A stretch of 64,000 nucleotides of DNA, from positions 27,970,699 through 28,034,698 of the forward strand of contig NC_092231.1 of assembly GCF_036320965.1 (NCBI RefSeq), read 5' to 3'. A model generated the notes under the pieces. That model was not told where the DNA came from, made no database searches, and worked only from the letters and a program-made list of their open reading frames with translations. Shown piece by piece: positions 22,310-33,569 of this stretch. Every line of letters begins with the position of its first letter. Positions within the stretch are counted from its first letter, which is position 1. A program made the position numbers and the translations under genes. This stretch comes from Panulirus ornatus. Lineage: Eukaryota; Arthropoda; Malacostraca; Decapoda; Palinuridae.

Positions 22310-25300
22310 AGGCTGCACACAATCTCACTGACTCTTACTAGACTGTACACTCTCCCTTCCTCTCACCAGACTGTACACTCTCCCTGCCTCTCGCCATGCT
22401 GTACACTCGCCCTTCCTCTCATCAGACTGTACACTCTCCCTGCCTCTCACCAGACTGTACACTCTCCATTCCTCTCACCATGCTATACAGTCTCCCTGCT
22501 TCTCACCAGACTGTGCACTCTCCCTTCCTCTCACCATGCTGTACACTCTCCCTTCCTCTCACCAGACTGTACACTCTCCCTGCCTCTCACCAGGCTGTAC
22601 ACTCTCCCTGCCTCTCACCAGGCTGTACACTCTCCCTTCCTCTCGCCATGCTGTACACTCTCCCTTCCTCTCACCAGACTGTACACTCTCCCTACCTCTC
22701 ACCATGCTGTACACTCTCCCTGCCTCTCACCAGACTGTACACTCTCCCTCCTCTCACCATGCTGTACACTCTCCTTGCCTCTCTACAGGATGTAACACTC
22801 CTGCCTCTCACCAGCTGTACACTCTCCCTGCTCTCACCAGGCTGTAACACTCCCTATTCCATCAGCTGTACACTCTCCCTTTCTCACTGACACTCCCCCC
22901 TCTCACCACGTGTAACACACTCCCTCCCTACACCAGTTGTCACACTCTCCCTCCTCTCACCAGTTGTCACACTCTCCTCTCTCACCAGGTTGTACACCTC
23001 CCTGTCTCTCACCAGCTGTACACATCTCCCTGCCTCTCACAAGACTGTACACACTCTCCCTGCCTCTCACCAGGCTGTTCACACTCTCCCTCCCTCTCAC
23101 CAGGTTGTACACACTCTCCCTGCCTCTCACCAGGTTGTACACACTTTCCCTTCCTCTCAACAGACTGTACACACTCTCCCTGCCTCTCACCAGGCTTTAC
23201 ACACTCTCCCTCCCTCTCACCAGGCTGTACACACTCTCCCTGCCTCTCACCAGGTTGTACACACTCTCCCTCTCACCAGACTGTACACACTCTCCCTGCC
23301 TCTCACCAGGTTGTACACACTCTCCCTGCCTCTCACCAGGTTGTACACACTCTCCCTGCCTCTCACCACGTTGTACACACTCTCCCTGCCTCTCACCAGG
23401 CTGTACACACTCTCCCTTCCTCTCACCAGGTTGTACACACTCTCCCTGCCTCTCACCAGGCTGTACACACTTTCCCTGCCTCTCACCAGGTTGTACACAC
23501 TCTCCCTGCCTCTCACCAGGTTGTACGCACTCTCCCTGCCTCTAACCAGGCTGTACACACTCTCCCTGCCTCTCACCAGGCTGTACACACTTTCCCTCCC
23601 TCTCACCACGTTGTACACACTCTCCCTGCCTCTCACCATGCTGTATACACAATCCCTACCTCTCACCAGGCTGTACATACTCTCCATGCCTCTCACCAGG
23701 TTGTACACACTCTCACTGCCTCTCACCATGTTGTTCACACTCTCCCTGCCTCTCACCAGGTTGTACACACTCTCACTGCCTCTCATAAGGTTGTACACAC
23801 TCTCCCTGCTTCTCACCAGGTTGTACACACTCCCTCTCACCACGTTGTACAAACTCTCCCTGCCTCTCACCACAATGTACACACTCTCCCTGCCTCTCAC
23901 CACGTTGTACACACTCTCCCTGCCTCTTACCACGTTGTACACACTCTCCCTGCCTCTCACCAGGCTGTACACACTCTCCCTTCCTCTCATAAGACTGTTC
24001 ATACTCTCCCTGCCTCTCACCAGGCTGTACACACTCTCGCTGCCTCTCACCAGGTTGTACACACTCTCCCTGCCTCTCACCAGATTGTACACACTCTCCC
24101 TTCCTCTCAACAGACTGTACACACTCTCCCTGCCTCTCACCAGGCTGTACACACTCTCCCTCCCTCTCACCAGGCTGTACACACTCTCCCTCCCTCTCAC
24201 CAGGCTGTACACACTCTTCCTCTCACCAGACTGTACACACTCTCCCTACCTCTCATCAGGTTGTACACACTCTCCCTGCCTCTCACCAGGTTGTACACAC
24301 ACTCTCCCTCCCTCTCACCACGTTGTACACACTCTCCCTCCCTCTCACCAGGCTGTACACACTCTCCCTTCCCCTCACCAGACTGTACACACTCTCCCTT
24401 CCTCTCACCAGGCTGTACACACTCTCCCTGCCTCTCACCAGGTTGTACACACTCTCCCTTCCTCTCACCAGACTGTACACACTCTCCCTGCCTCTCACCA
24501 GGCTGTACACACTCTCCCTGCCTCTCACCAGGTTGTACACACTTTCCCTGCCTCTCATCAGGTTGTACGCACTCTCCCTGCCTCTCACCAGGCTGTACAC
24601 ACTTTCCCTGCCACTCACCAGACTGTACACACTCTCACTGCCTCTCACCAGACTGTATACACAATTCCTGCCTCTCATCAGGCTGTACATACTCTCCTTG
24701 CCTCTCACCAGGTTGTACACACTCTCACTGCCTCTCACCAGGTTGTTCACACTCTCCCTGCCTCTTACCTAGTTGTACACACTCTCCCTGCCTCTCACCA
24801 GGTTGTACACACTCTCCCTGCCTCTCACCACGTTGTACACACTCTCCCTGCCTCTCACCAGGCTGTACACACTCGCTGCCTCTCACCAGGTTGTACACAC
24901 TCTCCCTGCCTCTCACCAGGTTGTACACACTCTCCCTTCCTCTCAACAGACTGTACACACTCTCCCTGCCTCTCACCAGACTGTACACTCTCCCTGCCTC
25001 TCACCATACTGTACACTCCCTGCCTCTCACCACGTTGTACACACTCTCCCTGCCTCTCACCAGACTGTACACTCTCCCTACTTCTCACCAGACTGTACAC
25101 TCTCCCTGCCTCTCACCAGACTGTACACTCTCCCTGCCTCTCACTAAACTGTACACACTCTCCCTGCCTCTCACCAGACTGTACACTCCCCCTGCCTCTC
25201 ATCAGGCTGTACAAACTCCCTACCTCTCACCAGGTTGTACACACTCCTTGCCTCTCATCAGATTGCACACACTCTCCCTGCCTCTCACCAGACTGAACAC

Positions 25301-26090
25301 TCTCCCTGCCTCTCACCAGACTGTACACTCTCCCTGCCTCTCACCAGACTGTACACTCCCCCTGCCTCTCACCATGCTGTACACTCTGCCTCTCACCAGA
25401 CTGTACACTCTCCCTGCCTCTCACCAGACTGTACACTCCCCCTGCCTCTCATCAGGCTGTACAAACTCCCTACCTCTCACCAGGTTGTACACTCTCCTTG
25501 CCTTTCATCAGATTGTACACACTCTCCCTGCCTCTCACCAGACTGTACACTCTCCCTGCCTCTCACCAGACTGTACACTCTCCCTGCCTCTCACCAGACT
25601 GTACACTCTCCCTGCCTCTCACCAGACGGTACACTCACCCTGCCTCTCACCAGACTGTGCACTCTCCCTGCCTCTCACCTGACTGTACACTCTCCCTGCC
25701 TCTCACCTGACTGTACACTCTCCCTGCCTCTCACCAGACTGTACACTCTCCCTGCCTCTCACCTGACTACACTCTCCCTGCCTCTCACCAGACTGTACAC
25801 TCTCCCTGCCTCTCACCAGACTGTACACTCTCCCTGCCTCTCACCTGACTGTACACTCTCCCTGCCTCTCACCAGACTGTACACTCTCCCTGCCTCTCAC
25901 CTGACTACACTCTCCCTGCCTCTCACCAGACTGTACACTCTCCCTGCCTCTCACCATGCTGTACACTCTCCCTGCCTCTCACCAGACTGTACACTCTCCC
26001 TGCCTCTCACCAGACTGTACACTCTCCCTGCCTCTCACCAGACTGTACACTCTCCCTGCCTCTCACCATGCTGTACGTCTATCCCTCATC
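22310..26090. repeat. 28/30-bp pyrimidine-rich minisatellite, about 130 copies
   Basis: The 28-bp form is CTGTACACTCTCCCTGCCTC plus TCACCAGA. The 30-bp form has one extra CA after GTACA. The 28-bp form fills the flanks (22310-22780, 24970-26090) and the 30-bp form the centre (about 23040-24960). 22780-22990 is full of small deletions. The 768-codon plus frame and 321-codon minus frame come from the 30-bp period. Confidence 0.98.
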
Positions 26091-26289
26091 CCTCCATCAT
26101 CGCCCTCATATCTCCCATCATTCAAAGTGTCAGGGCGGGAGGCTCCTAACTCAAGCGTCGATACAGGCCGATCTCCCACATAAATAAGCCAGGATGCACC
26201 ACCTTGTGTGCGGCGGAGGATCAGCTGCCTGATGCTCCAAGAATGATAATGGCCAGCTGGCAATACTTTCCGGAATGGATCTTACTGTT

Positions 26290-27715
26290 TACGGTGCCTG
26301 GCAGTGCCTTCACTGCTGGGCACTGCCTTCACTGCTGGGCACTGCTTTCACTGCTGGGTAGTGCCTTCACTGCTGGGTACTGCCTTCACTGCTGGGCAGT
26401 GCCTTCACTGCTGGGCAGTGCCTCCACTGCTGGGCAGTGCCTTCACTGCTGGGCAGTGCCTTCACTGCTGGGCACTGCCTTCACTGGTGGGTAGTGCCTC
26501 CACTGCTGGGCAGTGCCTTCACTGCTGGGCACTGCCTTCACTGCTGGGCAGTGCCTCCACTGCTGGGCAGTGCCTTCACTGCTGGGCAGTGCTTTCACAG
26601 CTGGGTAGTGCCTTCACTGCTGGGCAGTGCTTTCACTGCTGGGTAGTGCCTTCACTGCTGGGCAGTGCCTTCACTGCTGGGCAGTGCCTTCACTGCTGGG
26701 CAGTGCCTTCACTGCTGGGCAGTGCCTGTACTGCTGGGTTGTGCCTCCACTGCTGGGCAGTGCCTTCACTGCTGGGCAGTGCCTTCACTGGTGGGTAAAG
26801 CTTTCACTGGTGAGCAGTGCTTTCACTGGCGGGCAATGCATTCACTGGTACGTAGTGCTTTCACTAGTGGGTAAAGCTTTCACTCGTGAGCAGTGCTTTC
26901 ACTGGTGTGTAGTGCTTTCACTGGTGGGCAGTGCTTTCATTGGTGGGTAAAGCTTTCACTCGTGAGCAGTGCTTTCACTGGTGTGTAGTGCTTTCACAGG
27001 TGGGCAGTGCTTTCACTGGCGGGCAATGCGTTCACTGGTATGTAGTGCTTTCACTGATAGGCAGTGCTTTCTCTGGTGGGTATTGCTTTCGCTGTTTGGC
27101 AGTGCTTTCACTGGTTGGTAAAACTTTCACTGGTGGGTAAAGCTTTCACTGGAGGGCAGTGTTTTCACTGGTGGGTAAAGCTTTCACTAGTGGACAGTGC
27201 TTTCACTGGTGTGTAATGCTTTCACTGGAGGGCATTGCTTTCACTGGTGGTTAAAACTTTCACTGGTGGGTAAAACTTCACTGGTGGGCAGTGCTTTCAC
27301 TGGTGGGTAAAGCTTTCACTGGTGAGCAGTGCTTTCACTGGTGTGAAGTGCCTTCACTGGTGGGTTAAGCTTTCACCGATGGGCAGTGCTTTCACTGGTG
27401 GGTAAAGCTTTCACTGGTGGGTAAAACTTCACTGGTGGGCTGTGCTTTCACTGGTGGGTAAAGCTTTCACTGGTGAGCAGTGCTTTCACTGGTGTGAAGT
27501 GCCTTCACTGGTGGGTTAAGCTTTCACCGATGGGCAGTGCTTTCACTGGTGGATAAAGCTTTCACTGATGGGTAAAGCTTTCACTGGTGGGCAGTGCTTT
27601 CACTGGAGGGTAAAGCTTTCACTGATGGGCAGTGCTTTCACAAATGGGTAAAGCTTTCATTGGTAAGCAGTGCTTTCACTGGTGGGTAGTGCTTTCACTG
27701 TACAAACATTCACTG
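26290..27715. repeat. Second 19-bp minisatellite
   Basis: The left part is GTGCCTTCACTGCTGGGCA (26297-26790). The right part is a diverged form, GTGCTTTCACTGGTGGGTA with AAGCTTTCACTGG. It continues on the far side of the retrotransposon fragment at 28607-28985. Confidence 0.96.
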
Positions 27716-27719
27716 AATG

Positions 27720-28606
27720 TTTAAAGTGTTCTCTCTTCTAGTGCACATGGCACCTTTGGATTTCAAAGGTAGTTTTTAACAAAGTCCTCAATGTCTATTG
27801 TGCCAGTAGGATGTTACTTTCGAATAAAAGTTGGGTACAATAACTCCTAAGATTTCCCTGGTACAGATGATGATATAACCTCTCCCGTGTGCGTACCTGG
27901 AAGTATAGCCTTAGTGTTCCCAGTCATTCCCAGTAATCTAATTCTTTTACCACATTGCTTTGAGCTCTGGAAGATCTCTGGACACTTTCTGAACATGCAT
28001 TTTTCACCCACCTTGTAGGATGATATTAGAACGCAGCAATACTCACTCTGTGAAATAATTATTGTCTTAAATCAATATCATTGTTGGTTTTTCTTCCCTT
28101 GTCTTGAAGGTCCGCAGGATCCAGCCTACCATCCCTCTACATGAGGCAGCCTTATTTTTTTTCGCTGAAGTTTAGGTCGTTGTCTTCCACATCATTCCCC
28201 TGGTTTGTGACAGCGTCTGTGTCTGTCCAGTGTTCTGCGTTTGATTTCTTCATTTTTCCTCATACCAGATGAGTCGAAATTCATCTCCATTGAAAAGCAT
28301 GTTATTCTCGGTTGCCCATTTAAAGACTAAGTTTATGCTTCTCTGCAGACTTTTCAGCATCATCTACTGATGTGATCTTCATACTTATTCTTGTATCATC
28401 TGCTAAGGATGATATGGAACTGTGGCTCGTGTTTGTGTTAATGTTACATATAAGGATGAGGAACAGGAAGGGTCCAAGTACACTTCCTTGGGGGACTGAG
28501 CTCTTTACCATGGAGACACTGCAGATGGCATGGTTTACGAGTACGTGTTGCGGTCTGTTATTAAGAAGCTGAATGGCCATCTCAATTTTTCCATGGACAT
28601 TGCTTT
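27720..28606 (-). pseudogene. CR1-like LINE reverse transcriptase inserted in the 19-bp array
   Basis: The minus strand opens NVHGKIEMAIQLLNNRPQHV (family 'GKI..WI..FL.NR.Q.V'), then VNHAICSVSMVKSSVPQGSV with LGPFLFLILICNIN, the PQGSVLGP block. LADDTRISMKITSVDDAEKS follows, where FADD has become LADD. Further on are the 'NNM.F' block (28270-28310) and the GWILRTF-equivalent (28080-28130), similar to 60500-60960. Frame breaks separate these. The catalytic aspartate pair survives, but the reading frame does not. The body lies between two halves of the same 19-bp repeat. Confidence 0.82.
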
Positions 28607-28985
28607 CAGTAGTGGTCAGTGCTTTCACTGGTTGGCAGTGCTTTTAATAGTGGGCAGTGCTTTTATTGGTGGGTAGAGCCTCCAATGGTGGGTAGTTCTG
28701 TTAATGGTGGGTAATGTTTTCACTGGCGGGCAGTTCTTTCACTGGAGGGTAGCATTTCACAGGTGGGTAGTTGTTTTACTGGTGGGCAGTGCTTTCACTA
28801 GTGGGCAGTGCTTTTACTGGGTATTTCACTGGAGGTTTCCTTCAATGTTGATCGAATACTGCCACATTCAGTGGTTGGTACGTACTTTCAACAATGGAAA
28901 TATATTTTCAGTGGAGGAGAACCCGTTTCACTGCTGGCTAGGTTAATTCACTTGCTGCTGTCTACTTTTACTGGTGGGTAAATAC
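28607..28985. repeat. Continuation of the 19-bp array
   Basis: Diverged GTGCTTTCACTGGTGGGCA units follow the LINE fragment. Faint traces (CACTGATGAGTAA) run on to about 29850. Confidence 0.85.
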
Positions 28986-29039
28986 TTTACCTTACGTATA
29001 CCTTACAATGGCTTCGGAGGTCTACTCCAACAGCTGGAG

Positions 29040-29400
29040 CTGAGTGCAAGCTGCTGAGCTGGGACTTTTATCAACCAAGCTATTGAAAACCGCAGTTGGT
29101 AGGGTCACGTAAACACCAGAGCCAGGCTGGTGTGGTCCACCTTGTCAATACTTATCCAGGACCTTCTTACATTTCCCCACTGTACATCCAACAGTGGTCC
29201 TCCTGATGGCTGCAGGTCATGTGTTCAGTCGTTTTGGACACTTCGTAATGTCTCACAGTTGTCCATAACTGGCGCACCAATAGGAAACTGTTTTTGAGTG
29301 TACGTAGGTTGGTGACCATGTATCATACGATCTTGCAAGTGTGTGAATGATATAAGACCTCTCCCATCTGCGCTCCAGGCAACACATACTCTCAGTGCAG
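29040..29400 (-). pseudogene. CR1-like LINE C-terminal tail
   Basis: The segment around 29118-29225 (GGTGTGGTCCACCTTGTCAA, then TGATGGCTGCAGGTCATGTG) is nearly identical to 1091-1210. 29225-29400 continues as diverged tail. Confidence 0.65.
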
Positions 29401-29853
29401 AACAAATGTTTTTACTGATGAATAATTCCAGGTGAACACATTGTACCTGGCACTTTGACTGATGAGTAAATGATGGGGAAATGCTCCCACGGATGAGTAA
29501 CTGGTATGAGTGAGGAGCATCACTGGTGGATGACAACATTTATGGTTGAATAAATAGTTGTATTAGTGAGTAACTGTAAGGTTAAACATATTTCTTGATG
29601 GGTAACTTGAGTGAATATATTCACTGCAAGGTACACAATTTCACAGTTGAGGACACAGAAGGTAAACACTCTTAGTTATGGTAAGTTAGGATGATAGTAG
29701 CAAGACGAGGTAAACACTCGAGATGTTGCCATACACTCTCACTCATGAGTAACAGCTGGAGGTACACTTATACTTGATACTCTCACTGGTGGGGAAGTGA
29801 TGGGGAAGCACCTCCACTAGGTACATATCTTCACTGATGTGTATATGGACAGC
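29401..29853. other. Diverged sequence with faint repeat traces
   Basis: Scattered 'CACTGRTGAGTAA' and 'GGGGAAGYGCTCC' similarities suggest an old form of the 19-bp array. Nothing else was seen. Confidence 0.4.
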
Positions 29854-30655
29854 AGAGCAGGTTGACCAGACGTGGGCCCCCTGACATTAGGTTGACCAGA
29901 CGTGGGCCCCCTGACATTAGGTTGACCAGACGTGGGCCCCTGACATTAGGTTGACCAGACGTGGGCCCCCTGACATTAGGTTGACCAGACGTGGGCCCCT
30001 GACATTAGGTTGACCAGACGTGGGCCCCCTGACATTAGGTTGACCAGACGTGGGCCCCCTGACATTAGGTTGACCAGACGTGGGCCCCCTGACATTAGGT
30101 TGACCAGACGTGGGCCCCCTGACATTAGGTTGACCAGACGTGGGCCCCCTGACATTAGGTTGACCAGACGTGGGCCCCTGACATTAGGTTGACCAGACGT
30201 GGGCCCCCTGACATTAGGTTGACCAGACGTGGGCCCCCTGACATTAGGTTGACCAGACGTGGGCCCCCTGACATTAGGTTGACCAGACGTGGGCCCCCTG
30301 ACATTAGGTTGACCAGATGTGGGCCCCTGACATTAGGTTGACCAGACGTGGGCCCCCTGACATTAGGTTGACCAGACGTGGGCCCCTGACATTAGGTTGA
30401 CCAGACGTGGGCCCCCTGACATTAGGTTGACCAGACGTGGGCCCCCTGACATTAGGTTGACCAGACGTGGGCCCCCTGACATTAGGTTGACCAGACGTGG
30501 GCCCCCTGACATTAGGTTGACCAGACGTGGGCCCCCTGACATTAGGTTGACCAGACGTGGGCCCCTGACATTAGGTTGACCAGACGTGGGCCCCCTGACA
30601 TTAGGTTGACCAGACGTGGGCCCCCTGACATTAGGTTGACCAGACGTGGGCCCCT
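29854..30655. repeat. 29/30-bp minisatellite, 27 copies, with 13-unit higher-order repeat
   Basis: The unit is GACATTAGGTTGACCAGACG then TGGGCCCCCT. Units differ mainly in having four or five C. The order of four- and five-C units repeats with a 13-unit (387-bp) offset. Confidence 0.98.
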
Positions 30656-30974
30656 GCCTAATGTGTCCTACATCATCTCTGTTCTTCAGTAGATTTAATT
30701 TACACATTGTAGCCAGTCTGTCATTCCAGCCAAGTGTTATCTTTGTATGCAGGTTAGGCAGTTGGCCTTCCAGTATTTTCCAGGTGAGCCATTTGTGCTG
30801 GCGTGTATAGTGATGTTAGCAGACAGCAGTATTCCTGTCACCACAGAACAAGTGCTGTGAACACTGTCAACATTGGCCTGGCTTCCCTCGTTCTGACACT
30901 TCTCAGTAGCCAACCTATCATCATCTTCACAGGGTCAACAGTGCCTTTGTTGTCTTCTCTACGTAACTGTATTG
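30656..30974. other. Unique sequence, possibly old CR1-like tail
   Basis: TTCCAGTATTTTCCAGGTG resembles CTTAGCATTTTCCAGGTAT at 60374-60392, but the match is too short to prove a remnant. Confidence 0.3.
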
Positions 30975-31722
30975 TGTATAACCACCAGTGTCAGATATGA
31001 GGCACAGTAGGGAGGCAAGTACAGTACTGACCCTGGGACAGAGGATGATACGTAGCTGTATTGTGTATAGCCACCAGTGTCAGATATGAGGCACAGTAGG
31101 GAGGCAAGTACAGTACTGACCCTGGGACAGAGGATGATACGTAGCTGTATTGTGTATAGCCACCAGTGTCAGATATGAGGCACAGTAGGGAGGCAAGTAC
31201 AGTACTGACCCTGGGACAGAGGATGATACGTAACTGTATTGTGTATAACCACCAGTGTCAGATATGAGGCACAGTAGGGAGGCAAGTACAGTACTGACCC
31301 TGGGACAGAGGATGATACGTAACTGTATTGTGTATAGCCACCAGTGTCAGATATGAGGCACAGTAGGGAGGCAAGTACAGTACTGACCCTGGGACAGAGG
31401 ATGATACGTAACTGTATTGTGTATAGCCACCAGTGTCAGATATGAGGCACAGTAGGGAGGCAAGTACAGTACTGACCCTGGGACAGAGGATGATACGTAG
31501 CTGTATTGTGTATAGCCACCAGTGTCAGATATGAGGCACAGTAGGGAGGCAAGTACAGTACTGACCCTGGGACAGAGGATGATACGTAACTGTATTGTGT
31601 ATAGCCACCAGTGTCAGATATGAGGCACAGTAGGGAGGCAAGTACAGTACTGACCCTGGGACAGAGGATGATACGTAACTGTATTGTGTATAACCACCAG
31701 TGTCAGATATAAGTATGAGGCA
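30975..31722. repeat. 89-bp satellite, array 1, about 8.4 copies
   Basis: The unit begins GATACGTAACTGTATTGTGT, includes ATAGCCACCAGTGTCAGATA and ends TGACCCTGGGACAGAG. Copies differ at GTAAC/GTAGC and TAGCC/TAACC. The same unit forms a second array at 40350-40878. Confidence 0.97.
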
Positions 31723-32029
31723 CAGTAAGTTCTTATATTTATCAATCCAAAGGTAAATATTTTTTTTCAAAGACCGATTATGCCAGGTAATGTTTGCGCT
31801 ACTTAACTACAGATTTTTCTTGGTTATTCTCCCGCGTTTGTGTACAGGAAATATGTATATTGGATATCTGTTTTTATATACATATATTATACTTGTTATT
31901 TTTTCATAATACACTTGAATAGTTTAAAACTACTAACAAAAAATATTTCAATCCTGACTGTTGAAGGTTTGTATGTTATATGGTGGTGCGCGTTCATATG
32001 CACTATATTCACACATATATATATATTCT
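31723..32029. other. AT-rich unique sequence
   Basis: No gene, repeat or element motif was seen. Confidence 0.5.
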
Positions 32030-32266
32030 TTCTTTCATACTATTCGCCATTTCCGGCATTAGCGACGTAGCGTTAAGAACAGAGGACTGGGCCTTAGAGG
32101 GAATAGCCTCACCTGGCCCCCTCCTCTGTTCCTTCTTTTGGGAAAAAAAAAAAAAAAGAGAGGGGAGGATTTCCAGCCCCCCCCCCCCCCCTCCCTCCCC
32201 TTTTAGTCGCCTTCTACGACACGCAGGGAATACGTGGGAAGTATTCTTTCTCCCCTATCCCCAGGG

Positions 32267-32271
<5 letters not shown>
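32030..32271 (-). mobile_element. Hairpin element, copy D
   Basis: A full-length minus copy, from ACTATTCGCCATTTCCGGCA to CTATCCCCAGGG. Both arms are intact: AAGAACAGAGGACTGGGCC and GGCCCCCTCCTCTGTTCCTT. It is followed by (TA)n at its 5' end, as in copy E. Confidence 0.8.

Positions 32272-32337
<66 letters not shown>
32272..32337. repeat. (TA)n microsatellite
   Basis: About 33 TA units directly at the 5' end of hairpin copy D. Confidence 0.97.
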
Positions 32338-32339
<2 letters not shown>

Positions 32340-32480
32340 ACTTGTAGACCGAGAAGGAAAACGAAAACAGGAAAACTTTCCTAAGCGCTTTCGTGTATTT
32401 CAACACATCTTCAGAAGCAAATACTAACAAATAACAAACGGAGGAAAATATACAGAGACACCAATAGATGTTACCAGGAT
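32340..32480 (-). mobile_element. Possible Penelope-like element terminal fragment with hammerhead-like core
   Basis: On the minus strand the order is CTGAAGA (32408-32414), GTGTTGAAATACAC (stem-forming), GAAA (32389-32392) and GCGCTTAGG. This is the CUGANGA - stem II - GAAA layout of a hammerhead ribozyme, with the very short stem III seen in dimer-acting examples. Penelope-like elements are known to carry such ribozymes in their terminal repeats. One extra base before stem II and a weak stem I suggest decay. No reverse transcriptase or GIY-YIG domain is seen nearby. Confidence 0.3.
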
Positions 32481-32504
32481 CATATCTTACACGGTAACAC
32501 AGTC

Positions 32505-33018
32505 ATCTACACACCAGTCCGTCCAGAGTCATCTACGGACCAGTCTGTCCAGAGTCATCTACGGACTAGTCCGTCCAGAGTCATCTACACACCACTCCGT
32601 CCAGAGTCATCTACGGACCAGTCTGTCCAGAGTCATCTACGGACCAGTCCGTCCAGAGTCATCTACACACCACTCCGTCCAGAGTCATCTACGGACCAGT
32701 CTGTCCAGAGTCATCTACGGACCAGTCCGTCCAGAGTCATCTACACACCACTCCGTCCAGAGTCATCTACGGACCAGTCTGTCCAGAGTCATCTACGGAC
32801 CAGTCCGTCCAGAGTCATCTACGGACCAGTCCGGCCAGAGTCATCTACGGACCAGTCCGGCCAGAGTCGTCTACGGACCAGTCCGTCCAGAGTCATCTAC
32901 GGACCAGTCCGGCCAGAGTCGTCAACGGACCAGTCCGGCCAGAGTCACCTATGGACCAGTCCGGCCAGAGTCATCTACGGACCAGTCCGGCCAGAGTCGT
33001 CTACGGACCAGTCCGCTT
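32505..33018. repeat. 26-bp minisatellite, about 20 copies, with 78-bp trimers
   Basis: The unit is AGTCATCTACGGACCAGTCC plus GTCCAG. On the left, three variants (ACACACCACTCC, ACGGACCAGTCT, ACGGACCAGTCC) cycle as a 78-bp block about three times. Confidence 0.97.
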
Positions 33019-33038
33019 ATCTGAAAGCAGCCGACATA

Positions 33039-33045
<7 letters not shown>

Positions 33046-33124
<79 letters not shown>
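33046..33124. repeat. (GA)n microsatellite
   Basis: About 38 uninterrupted GA units. Confidence 0.97.
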
Positions 33125-33128
<4 letters not shown>

Positions 33129-33569
33129 ACGTCCTGCGCAAGAACTCAGCACGTCATCATCCCACGTCCCGACGTGCTGGTATAAACACGACCGACGTGC
33201 TGGGGCCAGAAGACTGGGATGAAAAAAAACATGGAACACATTGTTGACGGTGAAATGCAACACTGTGTTGAGGTTTTTGGGGGGTCCGGACGTGAACTAA
33301 ATGGATTATCATGGAAGGTTGTGATAATTTCATAACCTTTTCTCAGTTGTGGTATGAACGAAGGTCACATATCATCATTCCATTGTCTATGTTTGACGTC
33401 AGTTCATTGTTAACTTACTAGGAATAATTTTTTTCCTCATCGCATTCTTCCTTTTGCTTGAATGTTTCTGTTAGTCAAGTCATTGAAAATTTAACAAAAT
33501 ATATAGCGAACAGATATACTGGGATATAATGTGTTAAACACTATGTACACCATGGCTCTGGTGGGTTCA
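33125..33569. other. Unique sequence, nothing recognised
   Basis: A short GACGTGCTGG duplication lies at 33169-33202; otherwise nothing. Confidence 0.5.

Noticed and set aside
22990..25296. 768-codon open frame
   Set aside because: It is read-through of the 30-bp repeat (10-residue period, TLSLPLTRLY). The opposite strand is equally open.
29854..30655. Direct repeats resembling a CRISPR array
   Set aside because: The 29/30-bp units are contiguous with no unique spacers, and the context is eukaryotic.
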